Origin: Saturnia japonica
Lineage: Eukaryota > Arthropoda > Insecta > Lepidoptera > Saturniidae
Direction of reading: 5' to 3'
Assembly: GCA_033032175.1 (NCBI GenBank)
Contig: CM065323.1
Coordinates: 14,570,001-14,634,000, forward strand
Length of the DNA: 64,000 nucleotides
Shown one piece after another: positions 23,350 through 33,343 of this stretch. The notes beneath the pieces were generated by a model, which had not been told where the DNA came from, did not search any database, and was given only the letters and a program-made list of their open reading frames with translations. Each line of letters starts with the position of its first letter. Within the stretch, counting starts at the first letter, position 1. The position numbers were made by a program, and so were the translations under genes.

Positions 23350-23660
23350 CTTTTAAGCTATATGAATCGCCGCGGAACGGTCGCTTGCCGGGCGATAACT
23401 GGGTTACATTATTACAGCAGGCGGAGGCTGCTCTCCCTACGCGCCTCCGGCTTTATAAAAACACTCTAGGGGTAGGAGAGACTCGTACCAGGTAGAATTG
23501 GAGTCGATCTATTCAGTTCTTTGCCATAAGTTGAACCTAACCTAATATTTTATTTGTTATCTTCCCTAATAGGTACTGTTAAAATAAAACAAATGAAATA
23601 CTATTTTTTTTTTAATCAATTTTATAAACATATTGTATTGCGTTAATTAATTCTTGAAAA
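23350..23660. other. Spacer without recognisable genes
   Basis: The first part (23360-23480) is more GC-rich than the surroundings. No ORF or terminal repeat could be supported. Confidence 0.3.
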
Positions 23661-23673
23661 ACATCTTTATTCG

Positions 23674-24955
23674 CTATTTTAATTTTTCTTCTATGAGCCA
23701 GTCTGTGAAGTTTCCTTTATAACCATCCCTATGGAACATCACTTTTAAATTTTGCCAGTGGCTTTCGATTCGTTGTGTGTGTGTCCCTTCTGGTGCCACA
23801 AATTTATTTATAGGGTCGCTGTGATTTACCTTATGTATGTATCCATATTGAGGTAGGCAATCATAGGCTCTCCAAAAATCGGTATGGATTTCAGTGCCTA
23901 CCTCCACATGCTTTTCTATTAGTGGCACCAACATTTCCACACATCTATCATTATCGGGACACACTTCTAATCTTACATCATCTTTCCCGTTTGCTATCAT
24001 GCCCAGCATCCAGTGGCTTTATATGTGTCTCCCTCTATTGTACTTTATTTTTCCAAATTTTGTTTCATCTATTTGTACGATTTTGCCTGGACCACCAATC
24101 TTGCAGTTAACTTCTTGGAGCTCCAATACATAAACAACTACTGTCTCCCGGCAGTAAGAAAACCAGTCAGCTATTGTCCTTGTTGATAAAACTGCTTCTC
24201 GATCTTCACGGTCTGTTTCTAATTTTACTTGAAGGTAACTGTACTTTTGGCTGAACATATACATTAGTAAAAATTGTAACTCGGTAGACAGCCGCGCATT
24301 CTCGAACCATGTTCCCACTGCCCTAGAGCGACAGTTGCTCTTCCTGCACCGATAGATGCCAAGCTGCCCAGTCTTACTGCTGGAGCTTAAAGTCATAGGT
24401 TTTTTTATGATAAGTGAACATTTTTTGTGTAGGAAGGAGCCTATGCTCTTCAGCAAATGTAATGCACTGAGCTGGGGTGTTGAGCCGGGTTATGATTTTA
24501 TACATATTCCATTGCGACCTAAAACAAGCAAAATGTTCCTATTAGAAATCTAATTACTGCTTTAATCATCAGCTTTTTCTGTCAAGTTTACATATGTGGC
24601 TATATAAGAAAACACAGTGAACCAACCTTATTTCCTCGGAATAGTAGTGGACTCTTCGGCCAGACGACCTAGACGCTCGAGGTTGCGCATCACCCGCGCT
24701 TCTCTCAGACGACGTCGGAGACGCAGGCGGCAGTACCGACATGGTACTAGGAACGGTGGCGTGGGAACTACCAGCTACTGGTCCCGATGGCACAGTCATG
24801 GGCACATGTGGCTCACTAGAGTCCAACACTTGCACACACGGGGTGCCTGCAGAAGAGCTCGCGACAAGTGGCTCATCAGAGTCCAACACTTGCACTACAC
24901 TCGATTCTTTAGACGGCACGGCAGAACATGAAACCTGGGGCATCGGAGACGCCAT
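23674..24955 (-). pseudogene. Merlin (IS1016/IS1595-like) transposase
   Basis: The catalytic part shows V-Q-I-D-E-T-K-F-G-K-I-K-Y-N-R-G (first D), H-T-D-F-W-R-A-Y-D (second D) and R-I-E-S-H-W-Q-N-L-K (E), the DDE pattern of IS1595-type ISXO2-like domains that defines the Merlin superfamily. Upstream are F-A-E-E-H-R-L-L-P and a C-R-K-S-N-C zinc-binding scrap. Lesions: an in-frame TAA at 24021-24019, and a one-base frameshift in an A-run near 24410. A possible first exon starts at 24955 (M-A-S-P-M-P-Q-V) and ends at a donor near 24632. It joins in phase to the exon beginning near 24513. It is Ser/Pro-rich and repeats Q-V-L-D-S-x-E-P. Clear TIRs were not located. Confidence 0.75.
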
Positions 24956-25088
24956 GGTAGTAGCCAAATGACAACATTGACAGCATTTGATCTTTTTTGT
25001 CGACCCCACCCATCATGATGTTGTAATCATGGATGACGGCCGGCTTCTTGGTCAAATTACGTATACAGGTTGCGTTCCCGTGGTACGT

Positions 25089-25272
25089 GGACAGCGTTGC
25101 CACTAGATTTTTGTCCCGCCAGACCATCAGATCCACATCACCAGACGTAAATCCGACGACCTCACCTGGTTTTGTATTATGGACAGCGTTGCCACTAGAT
25201 TTTTGTCCCGCCAGACCATCAGATCCACATCACCAGACGTAAATCCGACGACCTCACCTGGTTTTGTATTAG
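25089..25272 (-). repeat. 92-bp tandem duplication inside piggyBac gene
   Basis: A 92-base unit starting GGACAGCGTTGCCACTAG occurs at 25089-25180 and again at 25181-25272, essentially identical. Since 92 is not a multiple of three, it shifts the transposase frame. Confidence 0.9.
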
Positions 25273-25405
25273 ATTTTGTTAGCTTGCCCAGCTCCTGCGG
25301 TACTAACTGGCGGTTGGTTCTCAAGGTTCCGACACAATCGAAACCTTGAGTTTTAAGTTTTCGGGCAACAGCCGGTGAATTATAGAAATTATCCATCCAT
25401 AAAGT

Positions 25406-25491
25406 GTGGCCCTTGTGCTCAAGACCATCAATAAGCCTTAAAACAATTGTGGCCCTTGTGCTCAAGACCATCAATAAGCCTTAAGACAATT
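25406..25491 (-). repeat. 43-bp tandem duplication inside piggyBac gene
   Basis: A 43-base unit beginning GTGGCCCTTGTGCTCAAG is repeated at 25406-25448 and 25449-25491 with one mismatch. It also shifts the frame. Confidence 0.9.
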
Positions 25492-28400
25492 GCCGGCGTA
25501 TATGCGTCCATAGGATCCAACTGCTGGGACAAAGGCAAGGCTTTCTTATGAGCGTGAACCTCAAACCGCCACAAATACCCCGTTTGAGACTCACAAAGCT
25601 CATAAGTTTTTATCCCCACTGTGGCGGCTTTATTAGGAATGAATTGGTTGATATTCAACCAACCTTTCCACTGAAGTAATGATTTGTCCAGTGCAATGTT
25701 TTGGCGCATTTTATACATGCTACAAAACCTAGCATTCAAATGCGCCAAAACGGGACTAATCTTATACAATTTCACCTCTGAGGCGTCAAGATTTTCTGTA
25801 CACATGTCGCTATTATCATTGAAATGTAAACATCTGTTTAACATTTCACAAAGCGTTTCAGCGTCATTTGTACCTTAAACCCTGGCGTACAAAATATGTC
25901 AGCATTGACACTCCAATAGTCCGAGAATTTCGACTTCACAACCACACCCATGGCTAGCACGATGGCGAAATAAACATACAACTCGTCCACAGACGTATCG
26001 TGCCAGCCACAGATGCGGGAAGCCGGTTCTAAGGAACCACCCTCGAACTTTTGGAATGCCAAATACTGGGCATATTTATTAGTCTCCGTGGCTATGTACT
26101 CCATGAACTCTTGATTCCATATGCCTACAAAAGCGTCATATGGATCGAAAAAAGGAGCAGTCGGACCGACATCACTGTTGGAAAATGTTTCTCTCCTTGA
26201 TTCAAGTGGAGTCAGGGAATCCGGAAACGATCTCCATTGAAAATCATAAATATGCGTTGGTAAAAATGAGGTAGAAAAATCGCTTTCCTGGACAGTAGTG
26301 GCAGCGAAGGTGTCGGCGGCAGCGATGGGGTCAGCGGCAGCGATGGGGTCATCCTAATCGCTGTCACACAGGCGGAGCCTTTCCCGCATGACTCTCATAC
26401 GCCCCACTTCACTTTCACCGCCTTCCGTTTCGCTTCCTGTTTAATCAAATAAGTAATATGTATACAATAACCATCAGTACCCTTACACAGTTGTATACTA
26501 CATATGAAAAAAAAAATGCAACTTACCGCTACTCACCAGGTACTGAAATATATCCTCATCACATAGTGGGCGGTTGCCCACGGGTGGCCTTTGCAGGCCC
26601 GATGGGCCTGGTACAGGCTCTGTTGGCCTGAGAGAAAAAGAAACCATAATTTTGTTTTGAAGTGAAACTTCTTTGCGCGCATGGGGGTAAAATTTTAACG
26701 GATGCAGCGCGTCACGTAAATGTGAAACGTTTTGAGAGAGAGGGAGAGAGCGACTGAGAAAGAGTGAGAAAGGGCGAACGTAGCATGAAGCACATAGCCA
26801 CGGAGACAATGTGTAAACAGTGAGTTAAATGTATAAATAAACATTTTGTGAAAAATTTGTAAATCGTCCTATACAAAGCAGTTGTTCTGAGTTAGTAATA
26901 TATTTTTGTTATCTTTTTGTTAATATACAATTTTTTATGTTAATTCGTTTGAAGGTTAGGAAGTTTTAATATTTACAAATAACATGTAGCATTTTAATTT
27001 GCAACTCGTCATTTAAGAATTTAATATACTTAATATTTTAATGACAATTAAATTCCTAACATATCTTCCTTTTTCCCTCCCTCTAAGTTTCGGAAATCTA
27101 TAGCTTTAGATTAGTATAAATATAAACGAGATTTAAAAATTACTTTGCCAATGAAGTTTCACTTCTGACCGGTGTACTTTGTACGCGTGCACTTTTTATA
27201 TTCTAATCTTAAAATTAAAATCTTCAATTAATCTAAAATCTTAAACTTCATACTGTATTTCATACCAATCAGTCCAGATGTTTAACGTGATGAACGACAA
27301 ACTAACAAACACACTTTTACATTTATAATACTACTAAACATATTAAAGTAAGCAACTTACATCGTCGGCGGCGGTAGCGCGTGTGGTTCTTGGGTCAGCT
27401 TTGGGTCCATAAGCTGATGAAAATAAATAACAAGATAAGTTTTTACCGAAACATATAAATAGTAAACAAACAATGAGAATGTTTAATACTTACGGATCCC
27501 AGCCCCACGTACGCTGCCTCTTTTTCGTGAGTGGTTGATCCACCGGAGCAACCACTGGTAACTCCTCCAAATCTTGGATATTTACACTAAAACAATGAAA
27601 ATATTTTTTGATACCACAAAAGAAAAATAGAATCAATATTTTAAACTGTTAAAACACTTACGGGTTGATCGCAGAAGGTCTTGTATTGACCCGTCCTCCT
27701 CGGCCTCTCCTGCTACCTTCGCCAGCACCACGATCACCGCCTGCACCTCTTCCCATGGTCCTGGCCCTACCACCGCCAGACCCTTGATTTCTCGGTGGTC
27801 TCGTGCTAATAAGTATAAAAAAAGACAACTATAAAACACATTCCTGTTAATAGTGATATCAGATATTATTAGCATTCGATGAAATAAAAGATAAAAAAAA
27901 ATATTCACAAAATAAAATCAACTATTACATTCTAAAAATTGCCTATCCACTATTTAAAACTCCGTAACAAAGCACTGGCCACATAGGTAACCGACCGTTA
28001 CAATTAGCGGGGGTTTGGCATCGACCGTTATCGGATAACGTAATAAAATTTCAAGTTCATTTCTTTGTGAATTATTTATAGATTCTAACGAACTAGAAAT
28101 TTTATTACACTAAGCATTAGTTATATTATAGATATTATTGGTATTCCTACTGCAAATATAGCTACTTTAATTTTAAAATCGAAAAAAAATTGTTAGTACG
28201 CGTCGATAACGTAACAAGATTTCGTAGGAATTTGTCGAAACATGAAATAAAAACTTTAGCAATTTAAAACGTATTAATTTAAAATGATTTATTACTTACT
28301 TGGCCATGTAGAGCCGAGAAGACACTATTATATAATGTGTTATTACACTTGAAATTCAAAAATAAAAAAAACATTTTCCACTGTGCACAAGCACTACAGA

Positions 28401-28641
28401 GCACTGTTCGTTGCAACTGAAAGTAAAAGCGAATTGTATTCCGCAGCTCCTTTGTTTATAGTCTTACTACCTTTAATTATTGTGTTCATTACCTTCAAAT
28501 TTTTCGTGTTTCACTATAAAAATCTGAATTCAAATGGCGCGAAACTGTGTATGTGACCCAACTAAAGTGTGTAGTTCAGATGTTTTATCGTAAATGTGTT
28601 CTGGCCTATATGGGTTCTCTAGGGCTAATAGGCTGGGTGCG

Positions 28642-28995
28642 TTAAATATCATAGACTGATTCTTGTCCAAGTTTTAATGTAAGTGAAAAACAATAAACGG
28701 TCTTTGCAAAACACTGTCCAGAAACTAAAAAAGTTGATGTCGCCACCAAGGTGGGGTCACACACGACAACACCGGGCCACAAATTTCGAGAAATCGCCTC
28801 CTCTAACTGGTGGAGCGCCCTGTAGTAGAGACTGAGCGCTTCTCTATACTTCCTCGACAATCCGAAGCGGAAAACCCATTCTCTACCCAAACTGTATCTT
28901 GCCGAATATATTGACCATGGAATTGTCGTCTCGTCTTCCGTAATTGACAACAAGGCTATAATTATCTGGATAACCGTTGTCAAATCCAGATTCAT
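28642..28995 (-). CDS. Unrecognised 117-codon ORF (second of an overlapping pair)
   Basis: The minus-strand ORF starts M-N-L-D-L-T-T-V-I and includes a hydrophobic helix (V-I-Q-I-I-I-A-L-L-S-I) and R-Y-S-L-G-R-E-W-V-F-R-F. Its start overlaps the stop of the upstream ORF in an ATGA tetranucleotide. It shares composition with the upstream ORF, and the two may be one gene split by a single-base change. I do not recognise the family; no zinc finger, protease or RT motif is present. It lies between the piggyBac 5' end and a BEL integrase remnant, where viral fossils or gag-like genes are both plausible. Confidence 0.4.
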   Translation of the reverse strand: MNLDLTTVIQIIIALLSITEDETTIPWSIYSARYSLGREWVFRFGLSRKYREALSLYYRALHQLEEAISRNLWPGVVVCDPTLVATSTFLVSGQCFAKTVYCFSLTLKLGQESVYDI

Positions 28996-29327
28996 GCCCT
29001 GTTATTGCGCACGCTTTGGATATATAGCCCCCCAAACCTTCGTACATGGCGGTCTAATTCTATATGGTTGTCCCGGCCCTCTTCATCCTGCTCTGTCCAC
29101 GATTCCTGTATTGCGAATCTCTCAAAGTGCTTTGCCATCCATTTATCAACGGGGTCCAGTTCACAGAATGGATCTTCCAATTTCCTGCTCAAGTCGTCTA
29201 ATGAATACCCGAAATCTAGTTTCCTCTGTGCTTCTTGTTCTAGCTCAATCCAACGATCAGACCATGGTTCAACTTCAAAAAAGTCCTCGTCTAGACCTAA
29301 TAGAGTAGTAAAGATGGTTAAAAGCAT
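28992..29327 (-). CDS. Unrecognised 111-codon ORF (first of an overlapping pair)
   Basis: The minus-strand ORF is acidic (W-I-E-L-E-Q-E-A-Q-R, D-E-E-G-R-D-N-H-I-E-L) and ends N-N-R-A then TGA. The reading frame stays open upstream to about 29395, next to the BEL remnant on the other strand. No conserved domain is recognisable. Codon use and uninterrupted length argue against a chance ORF, but no function can be assigned. A fossil viral structural protein is one possibility I cannot test here. Confidence 0.4.
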   Translation of the reverse strand: MLLTIFTTLLGLDEDFFEVEPWSDRWIELEQEAQRKLDFGYSLDDLSRKLEDPFCELDPVDKWMAKHFERFAIQESWTEQDEEGRDNHIELDRHVRRFGGLYIQSVRNNRA

Positions 29328-29435
29328 GTGTGTAAGTTGTGTCTCAAGAGTTGTCTTTGTTTGTATTTGTTTTCGTCTAAAGATGTGATGCTGTGTAAAG
29401 TCCAGCTAACTTAGTTAGGTCTGCCCTCGCATGAA

Positions 29436-30425
29436 GTGGTTTCCTCTGTCGGTCCGGAAATGGCTGACCATCGTGCTTGTCGTGTAGTAGAGTCAGTTAA
29501 GCCATTCATACATACCGGAACGGATTACGCCGGTCCATTAAGAGTAACGATTTCACGCGGTCGTGATATACGCTCGACGAAGGTTTATGTGTGTATTTTC
29601 GTTTGCCTGACAACTCGTGCAATTCATATAGAGTTAGCTAGTGACTTAAGCACGTCAAGTTTCATGGCTGCGTTTAAAAGATTTTTGTCTCGTCGTGGCG
29701 CTGTAGGACAAATGTATTCGGATAATGGCACAAATTATGTTGGAGCTAAACGTAATATCACACAATTGCATGCATTTTTACGATCAAAGTATTGTAATAC
29801 TGAATTTGCTCAACTATTAGCTGAAAATCGCATTAAATGGTCGCTGAATACCCCCACCGCGAGTAATTTTCGAGGAAACTGGGAGGCCAACATAAAGGCC
29901 TTAAAATCGCATCTATATCGCGTGATAGGCGAGCAGATACTTTCATTCGAAGAGTTAAGCACGGTGCTCGCTCAAGTGTAAGCGGTTATGAACACCCGCC
30001 CACTGTGTCGGACGTTGTCTAGTGATCCTTCAGAGCCACAAGCATTAACGCCTGCACATTTTTTAAATATGACTCCTCTCAAGTACCTGCCTTGTAGAAG
30101 TATTGATGAAGATCGACTACATGTTCTTTCGCGTTACGACTTATTGGATAAACTCGTCCAGTCGTTCTGGAAGCGTTGGAGGACAGACTATTTGCACACA
30201 TTGCAGCCGTGTCAAAAATGGAATACACCATCGACTCCAATTACTGTTGGAACGGTCGTGATTATTAGAACTGAAAATACACCGCCTCTACATTGGCCTC
30301 TAGGCATTGTTGAAGAAGTTTTTCCTGGATCCGATGGAATTACTCGCATTGTTCGCGTTAAAACCGCAACCGGATCGTATTTACGCCTGGTTGTTCGTCT
30401 CTGTCTTCTGCCTAATCTACAGTAG
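29436..30425 (+). pseudogene. BEL/Pao integrase and C-terminal domain (5'-truncated copy)
   Basis: The plus-strand protein shows the integrase core: T-D-Y-A-G-P-L (first D), Y-S-D-N-G-T-N-Y-V-G (second D) and W-E-A-N-I-K-A-L-K (E). After an in-frame TAA near 29980 come M-N-T-R-P-L and T-P-A-H-F-L-N, then the DUF5641-type domain (F-W-K-R-W-R, W-P-L-G-I-V-E-E), ending at 30425. The normal G-G-L-W before the glutamate reads R-G-N-W. Protease, RT and RNase H are absent. It is followed by its own 3' LTR. Confidence 0.85.
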
Positions 30426-30511
30426 CAGTGGTTAGTTTACTTTTGGTTTAGTTTATCATAGATCCGCTTTAGTTTAGTTATTTTGAAGGGAACCCTTCAA
30501 GCCGGGGGAAA

Positions 30512-30784
30512 TGGTTGCGCCGCTTTTATATAGAAGTAAATTTTACCGCGATATTGTGATCGGTTCGCAACTTTTTCCATCTTCGCTTATCCCCCCCTTC
30601 CTTGGCACATGCATGCAGTACGATAAGTCGCGAGTTCGTCGCCGCGCCTCTTCGGAAAAAGTTGATTTTCGCTCGGTTGTTGATACATTGACTTTAGTGC
30701 TCGTCAGTGTTATGACGGAGAAGAATTTGGGCAGTACGTCGAAGACGACCACCTAGCCGGCTAGTCAGGTGAAACCGCAACCCA
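30512..30784 (+). repeat. BEL/Pao 3' LTR
   Basis: The segment begins TGGTTGCGCC and ends CGCAACCCA, so its tips are inverted copies. A purine-rich tract (GCCGGGGGAAA) lies directly before it, as expected for plus-strand priming. It follows 90 bases after the BEL integrase stop codon. No partner LTR is present in the window. Confidence 0.6.
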
Positions 30785-30806
30785 CCCCGAGGTATGTGCC
30801 AAATTC

Positions 30807-33338
30807 CTATCCTATATTCATATAGCTGATCACAATCCCCGCAAATACAGTCCACTCAATTAGTATTAAATGCGCTGCGCTTCCAACGGCGCAAGCACCT
30901 TCCGTATCTATGTCGCGAGCTGAGTGTACGGTACCTATACTTTCGTTACTCGGGTTTTCAGATGCGGTTGCTGTGGTACTGCCAATAGAAGGTATCGAAT
31001 AGGGTGATCTTCGGCCATCATTTACTTCCGATGAGATACTAGCAGTTTGTTCCGAATCTGATGAGATTTCAATCACAGATGGCGTATTTTGACGTGATGT
31101 AGAGGCATCGGGATTGTTATTTTCGCCTTTGTTTAGTCGTGTTATTTCTTTAGCTATATGACGTTTAAGTTTCTGTTATTTTTCATCTATGTTAAACCTT
31201 CATTGATACATCGTCGTTTTCACCTAACATGTTAATCTTAATTCGTGATAATGCGTCTGCATTACAGTTTTTCTATCCGTTTTTGTATACGATGTTATAA
31301 TCAAATTCTGCTAAACGCAGCTTCCACCTTGTCAATTTACTATTTGGTTCCTTTATCGAGTTAAGCCAAGCTAGTGACCTATGATCCGTATAAATTGTGA
31401 ACTTCTTCCCGTATAAATAGAGTCGAAAATGCTTCGTAGCCCAGACTATTGCTAAAAGCTCTTTTTCGATGGTACTATATCGTGTCTCGGCGTAATTTAA
31501 CGTACGGCTTGCATACGCTATAGGATTATCGTTTCCAATGGGTCTTTGAGAAAGAACAGCTCCCAGCGCGAAGTTGGATGCATCCGTCGTAAGGACAAAA
31601 GTTTTGGAGTAGTCGGGGAATTGTAGAAGTGGAGCGTTAGTCAGCAGTTCTTTACACCTTTCAAATGCTTCGGTGAATTCCGGTTTCGTATAGTAAATTT
31701 TATTTATCTTTTTTAGACATGACGTCATTGGTTGTGTTAATTTGGCAAAATCTTTGATAAATTTACGATAGTAGCCCACCAGACCAAGAAAACTCTTTAT
31801 TTCAGTAGCTGTCCGTGGCAGGGGAAAGTCTAAAATGGCTTTAATTTTGTCATTATTGGGCATAAGGCCGTTTTTAGTTATTGTATAGCCTAAGTAAAGA
31901 ACTTCTTTCCTTAAGAACTCACATTTGTCAAGTGTAACTTTTAGATTTGTTTTCCTGAGACGATCAAATATTTTGCGAAGCTTGTCAACGTGCTCCTGGA
32001 GACTAGACGAGTAAACTATGATGTCATCAAGATATACCAAGCAATGTATACCTTGAAGGCCTCGCAGCACACTGTCCCATGCCCTTTGGAACGTTGCGGG
32101 CGCTGTTTTTAATCCGAAAGGCATCCTTTTGAACTCGTAATGTCCCGGTTTGGTCGTAAAGGCTGTTTTCGCTCTTTCCGCTCCATTAACCTCTATTTGA
32201 TGATACCCACTCGCCAGGTCGATAGTACTAAAATATTGAGATTTACCTAGTTTATCAAAGAGATCGGATATGTTCGGCAAGGGGTATTTATCATCAGTCG
32301 TTATTTCGTTAAGGCGTCGGTAGTCAATTACCATTCTATACTTTCGTTCCCCAGAGGCGTCTAATTTTTTTGGCACCAGGTGTACCGGTACGCTCCAGGG
32401 CGAGTGTGACTCCTGTATAACATTATCTTCCATCAATTTCTGTACCTGTTTTTGTATTTCCTAATTTGGCAAGGGCGATGACGATAAGGTCGTATATAGA
32501 TGGGGTCTTCATTAGTCGTCCTGATGTTGTGTTTTATTTCATTGGTGAAAGATAATGGTATCTTGTCGCAGTAAAATATGTCCCTATATTCGTAGCAAAG
32601 TTTTAATATGCATTCACGTTCTTCCTGGTTTACATGATCAAGGCGTAATTTATTCAAATTTTCCTTCAACATGTCATCAATCATACAGTTGTCTTTTACA
32701 ATGTTTACCTTACAGTCTTCATTTTTGAATTTTGTAACTTCAAACGGTTCTTTAAATACAATGTCAACCTTTTTGTCTGAAGTATTTTGTATAACTGTCT
32801 CTGCGAAAAAGTTATCACACTTAATAAGGACAGTAGGCATTCAGACACCTTACTGAAACTGCAAGAAATCTACGATTGCATCTCCATGCTGTAAGTTCAC
32901 CGGGATTTTAACTCGCGTCTCAGATCGTGGTGGTAGGTTTGTTTCATAGGGTGGATTATATATAATGGGAATTTGTGCATTATGTGTCCGTAAAACTTGG
33001 TTTCTCATGTCTATATTTGCCGCTAACTTTTTTAAAAGGTCGGCTCCAATTAGTCCGTCATAGCGACCGTCTACGTCGTAGATGTAAAATTTATGAGGGA
33101 GATTACTTTTAAATGTTTTCAACAATGGGATGTAGATAACTTCGTTATGGAGGCTTTGTGCATGAGTGCTTACAACTGTAAATGGTTCATGATATTTGAA
33201 TTCACTGAAAAACTCGTCAGCTTTTGCCGGGCTAATAAAAGATCGGCTACTTCCGGTGTCAATGAGGAACTTATTTATTGAGTTTATTTCAGGAATTTCA
33301 ATACGAGGTAATTTTAAGATGCTGTCACAATAATTCAT
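30807..33338 (-). pseudogene. Gypsy pol: protease, RT, RNase H (integrase missing)
   Basis: The protease has F-L-I-D-T-G-S-S-R-S-F (about 33250), the aspartic protease D-T-G-S. The RT carries Y-L-D-D-I-I-V-Y-S (about 32025) with both catalytic aspartates, preceded by the M-P-F-G-L-K-T-A-P-A-T-F block. RNase H has T-T-D-A-S-N-F-A-L-G-A-V-L and T-D-H-R-S-L. Pol is broken: a frameshift near 32840, another near 32460, and loss of frame at about 31270. After A-D-A-L-S-R-I a Ser/Thr-rich linker is readable to 30807. Gypsy pol copies RNA into DNA in cytoplasmic particles; without integrase this copy cannot move by itself. Confidence 0.85.
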
Positions 33339-33343
33339 GTGTA

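Larger units (their letters stand above)
24972..28307 (-). pseudogene. piggyBac transposase, multi-exon, degraded
   Basis: Proposed exons (minus strand): 28307-28300 (M-A-K), 27805-27662 (arginine/glycine-rich), 27586-27494, 27413-27361 (M-D-P-K-L-T), 26627-26527 (P-V-P-G-P-S-G, C-D-E-D-I-F) and 26436 to about 24975. The DDE core shows L-W-M-D-N-F-Y-N-S, V-D-L-M-V-W-R-D-K and M-M-G-G-V-D-K-K-D-Q-M, the piggyBac catalytic landmarks. Phases fit between exons 1-2-3 and 4-5-6, but exon 3 to 4 is out of phase, so either a frameshift occurred or translation starts at M-D-P-K-L-T (27409). Further damage: TAG at 26356-26354, a break near 25850, and two tandem duplications (92 bp at 25089-25272, 43 bp at 25406-25491) that shift the frame. 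Confidence 0.75.
24972..28624 (-). mobile_element. piggyBac element, 5' end present, 3' end lost
   Basis: The minus-strand 5' terminus reads CCCTAGAGAACCC at 28624, preceded by TTAG, which is one base from the TTAA target of piggyBac. Terminal CCCTAGA is shared with known piggyBac ends. The spliced transposase gene follows. Coding similarity stops abruptly after V-D-K-K-D-Q-M-L-S-M (about 24975), exactly where the Merlin-related sequence starts, so the C-terminal domain and 3' TIR are missing. Confidence 0.65.

Noticed and set aside
24617..24971. Plus-strand ORFs (104 and 76 codons) opposite the Ser/Pro-rich exon
   Set aside because: Arginine-rich antisense of repetitive sequence; the minus-strand frame has a splice-compatible end.
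30800..31270. Possible env gene after Gypsy pol
   Set aside because: The Ser/Thr-rich reading is the RNase H-integrase linker; no signal peptide or transmembrane helix consistent with an envelope.
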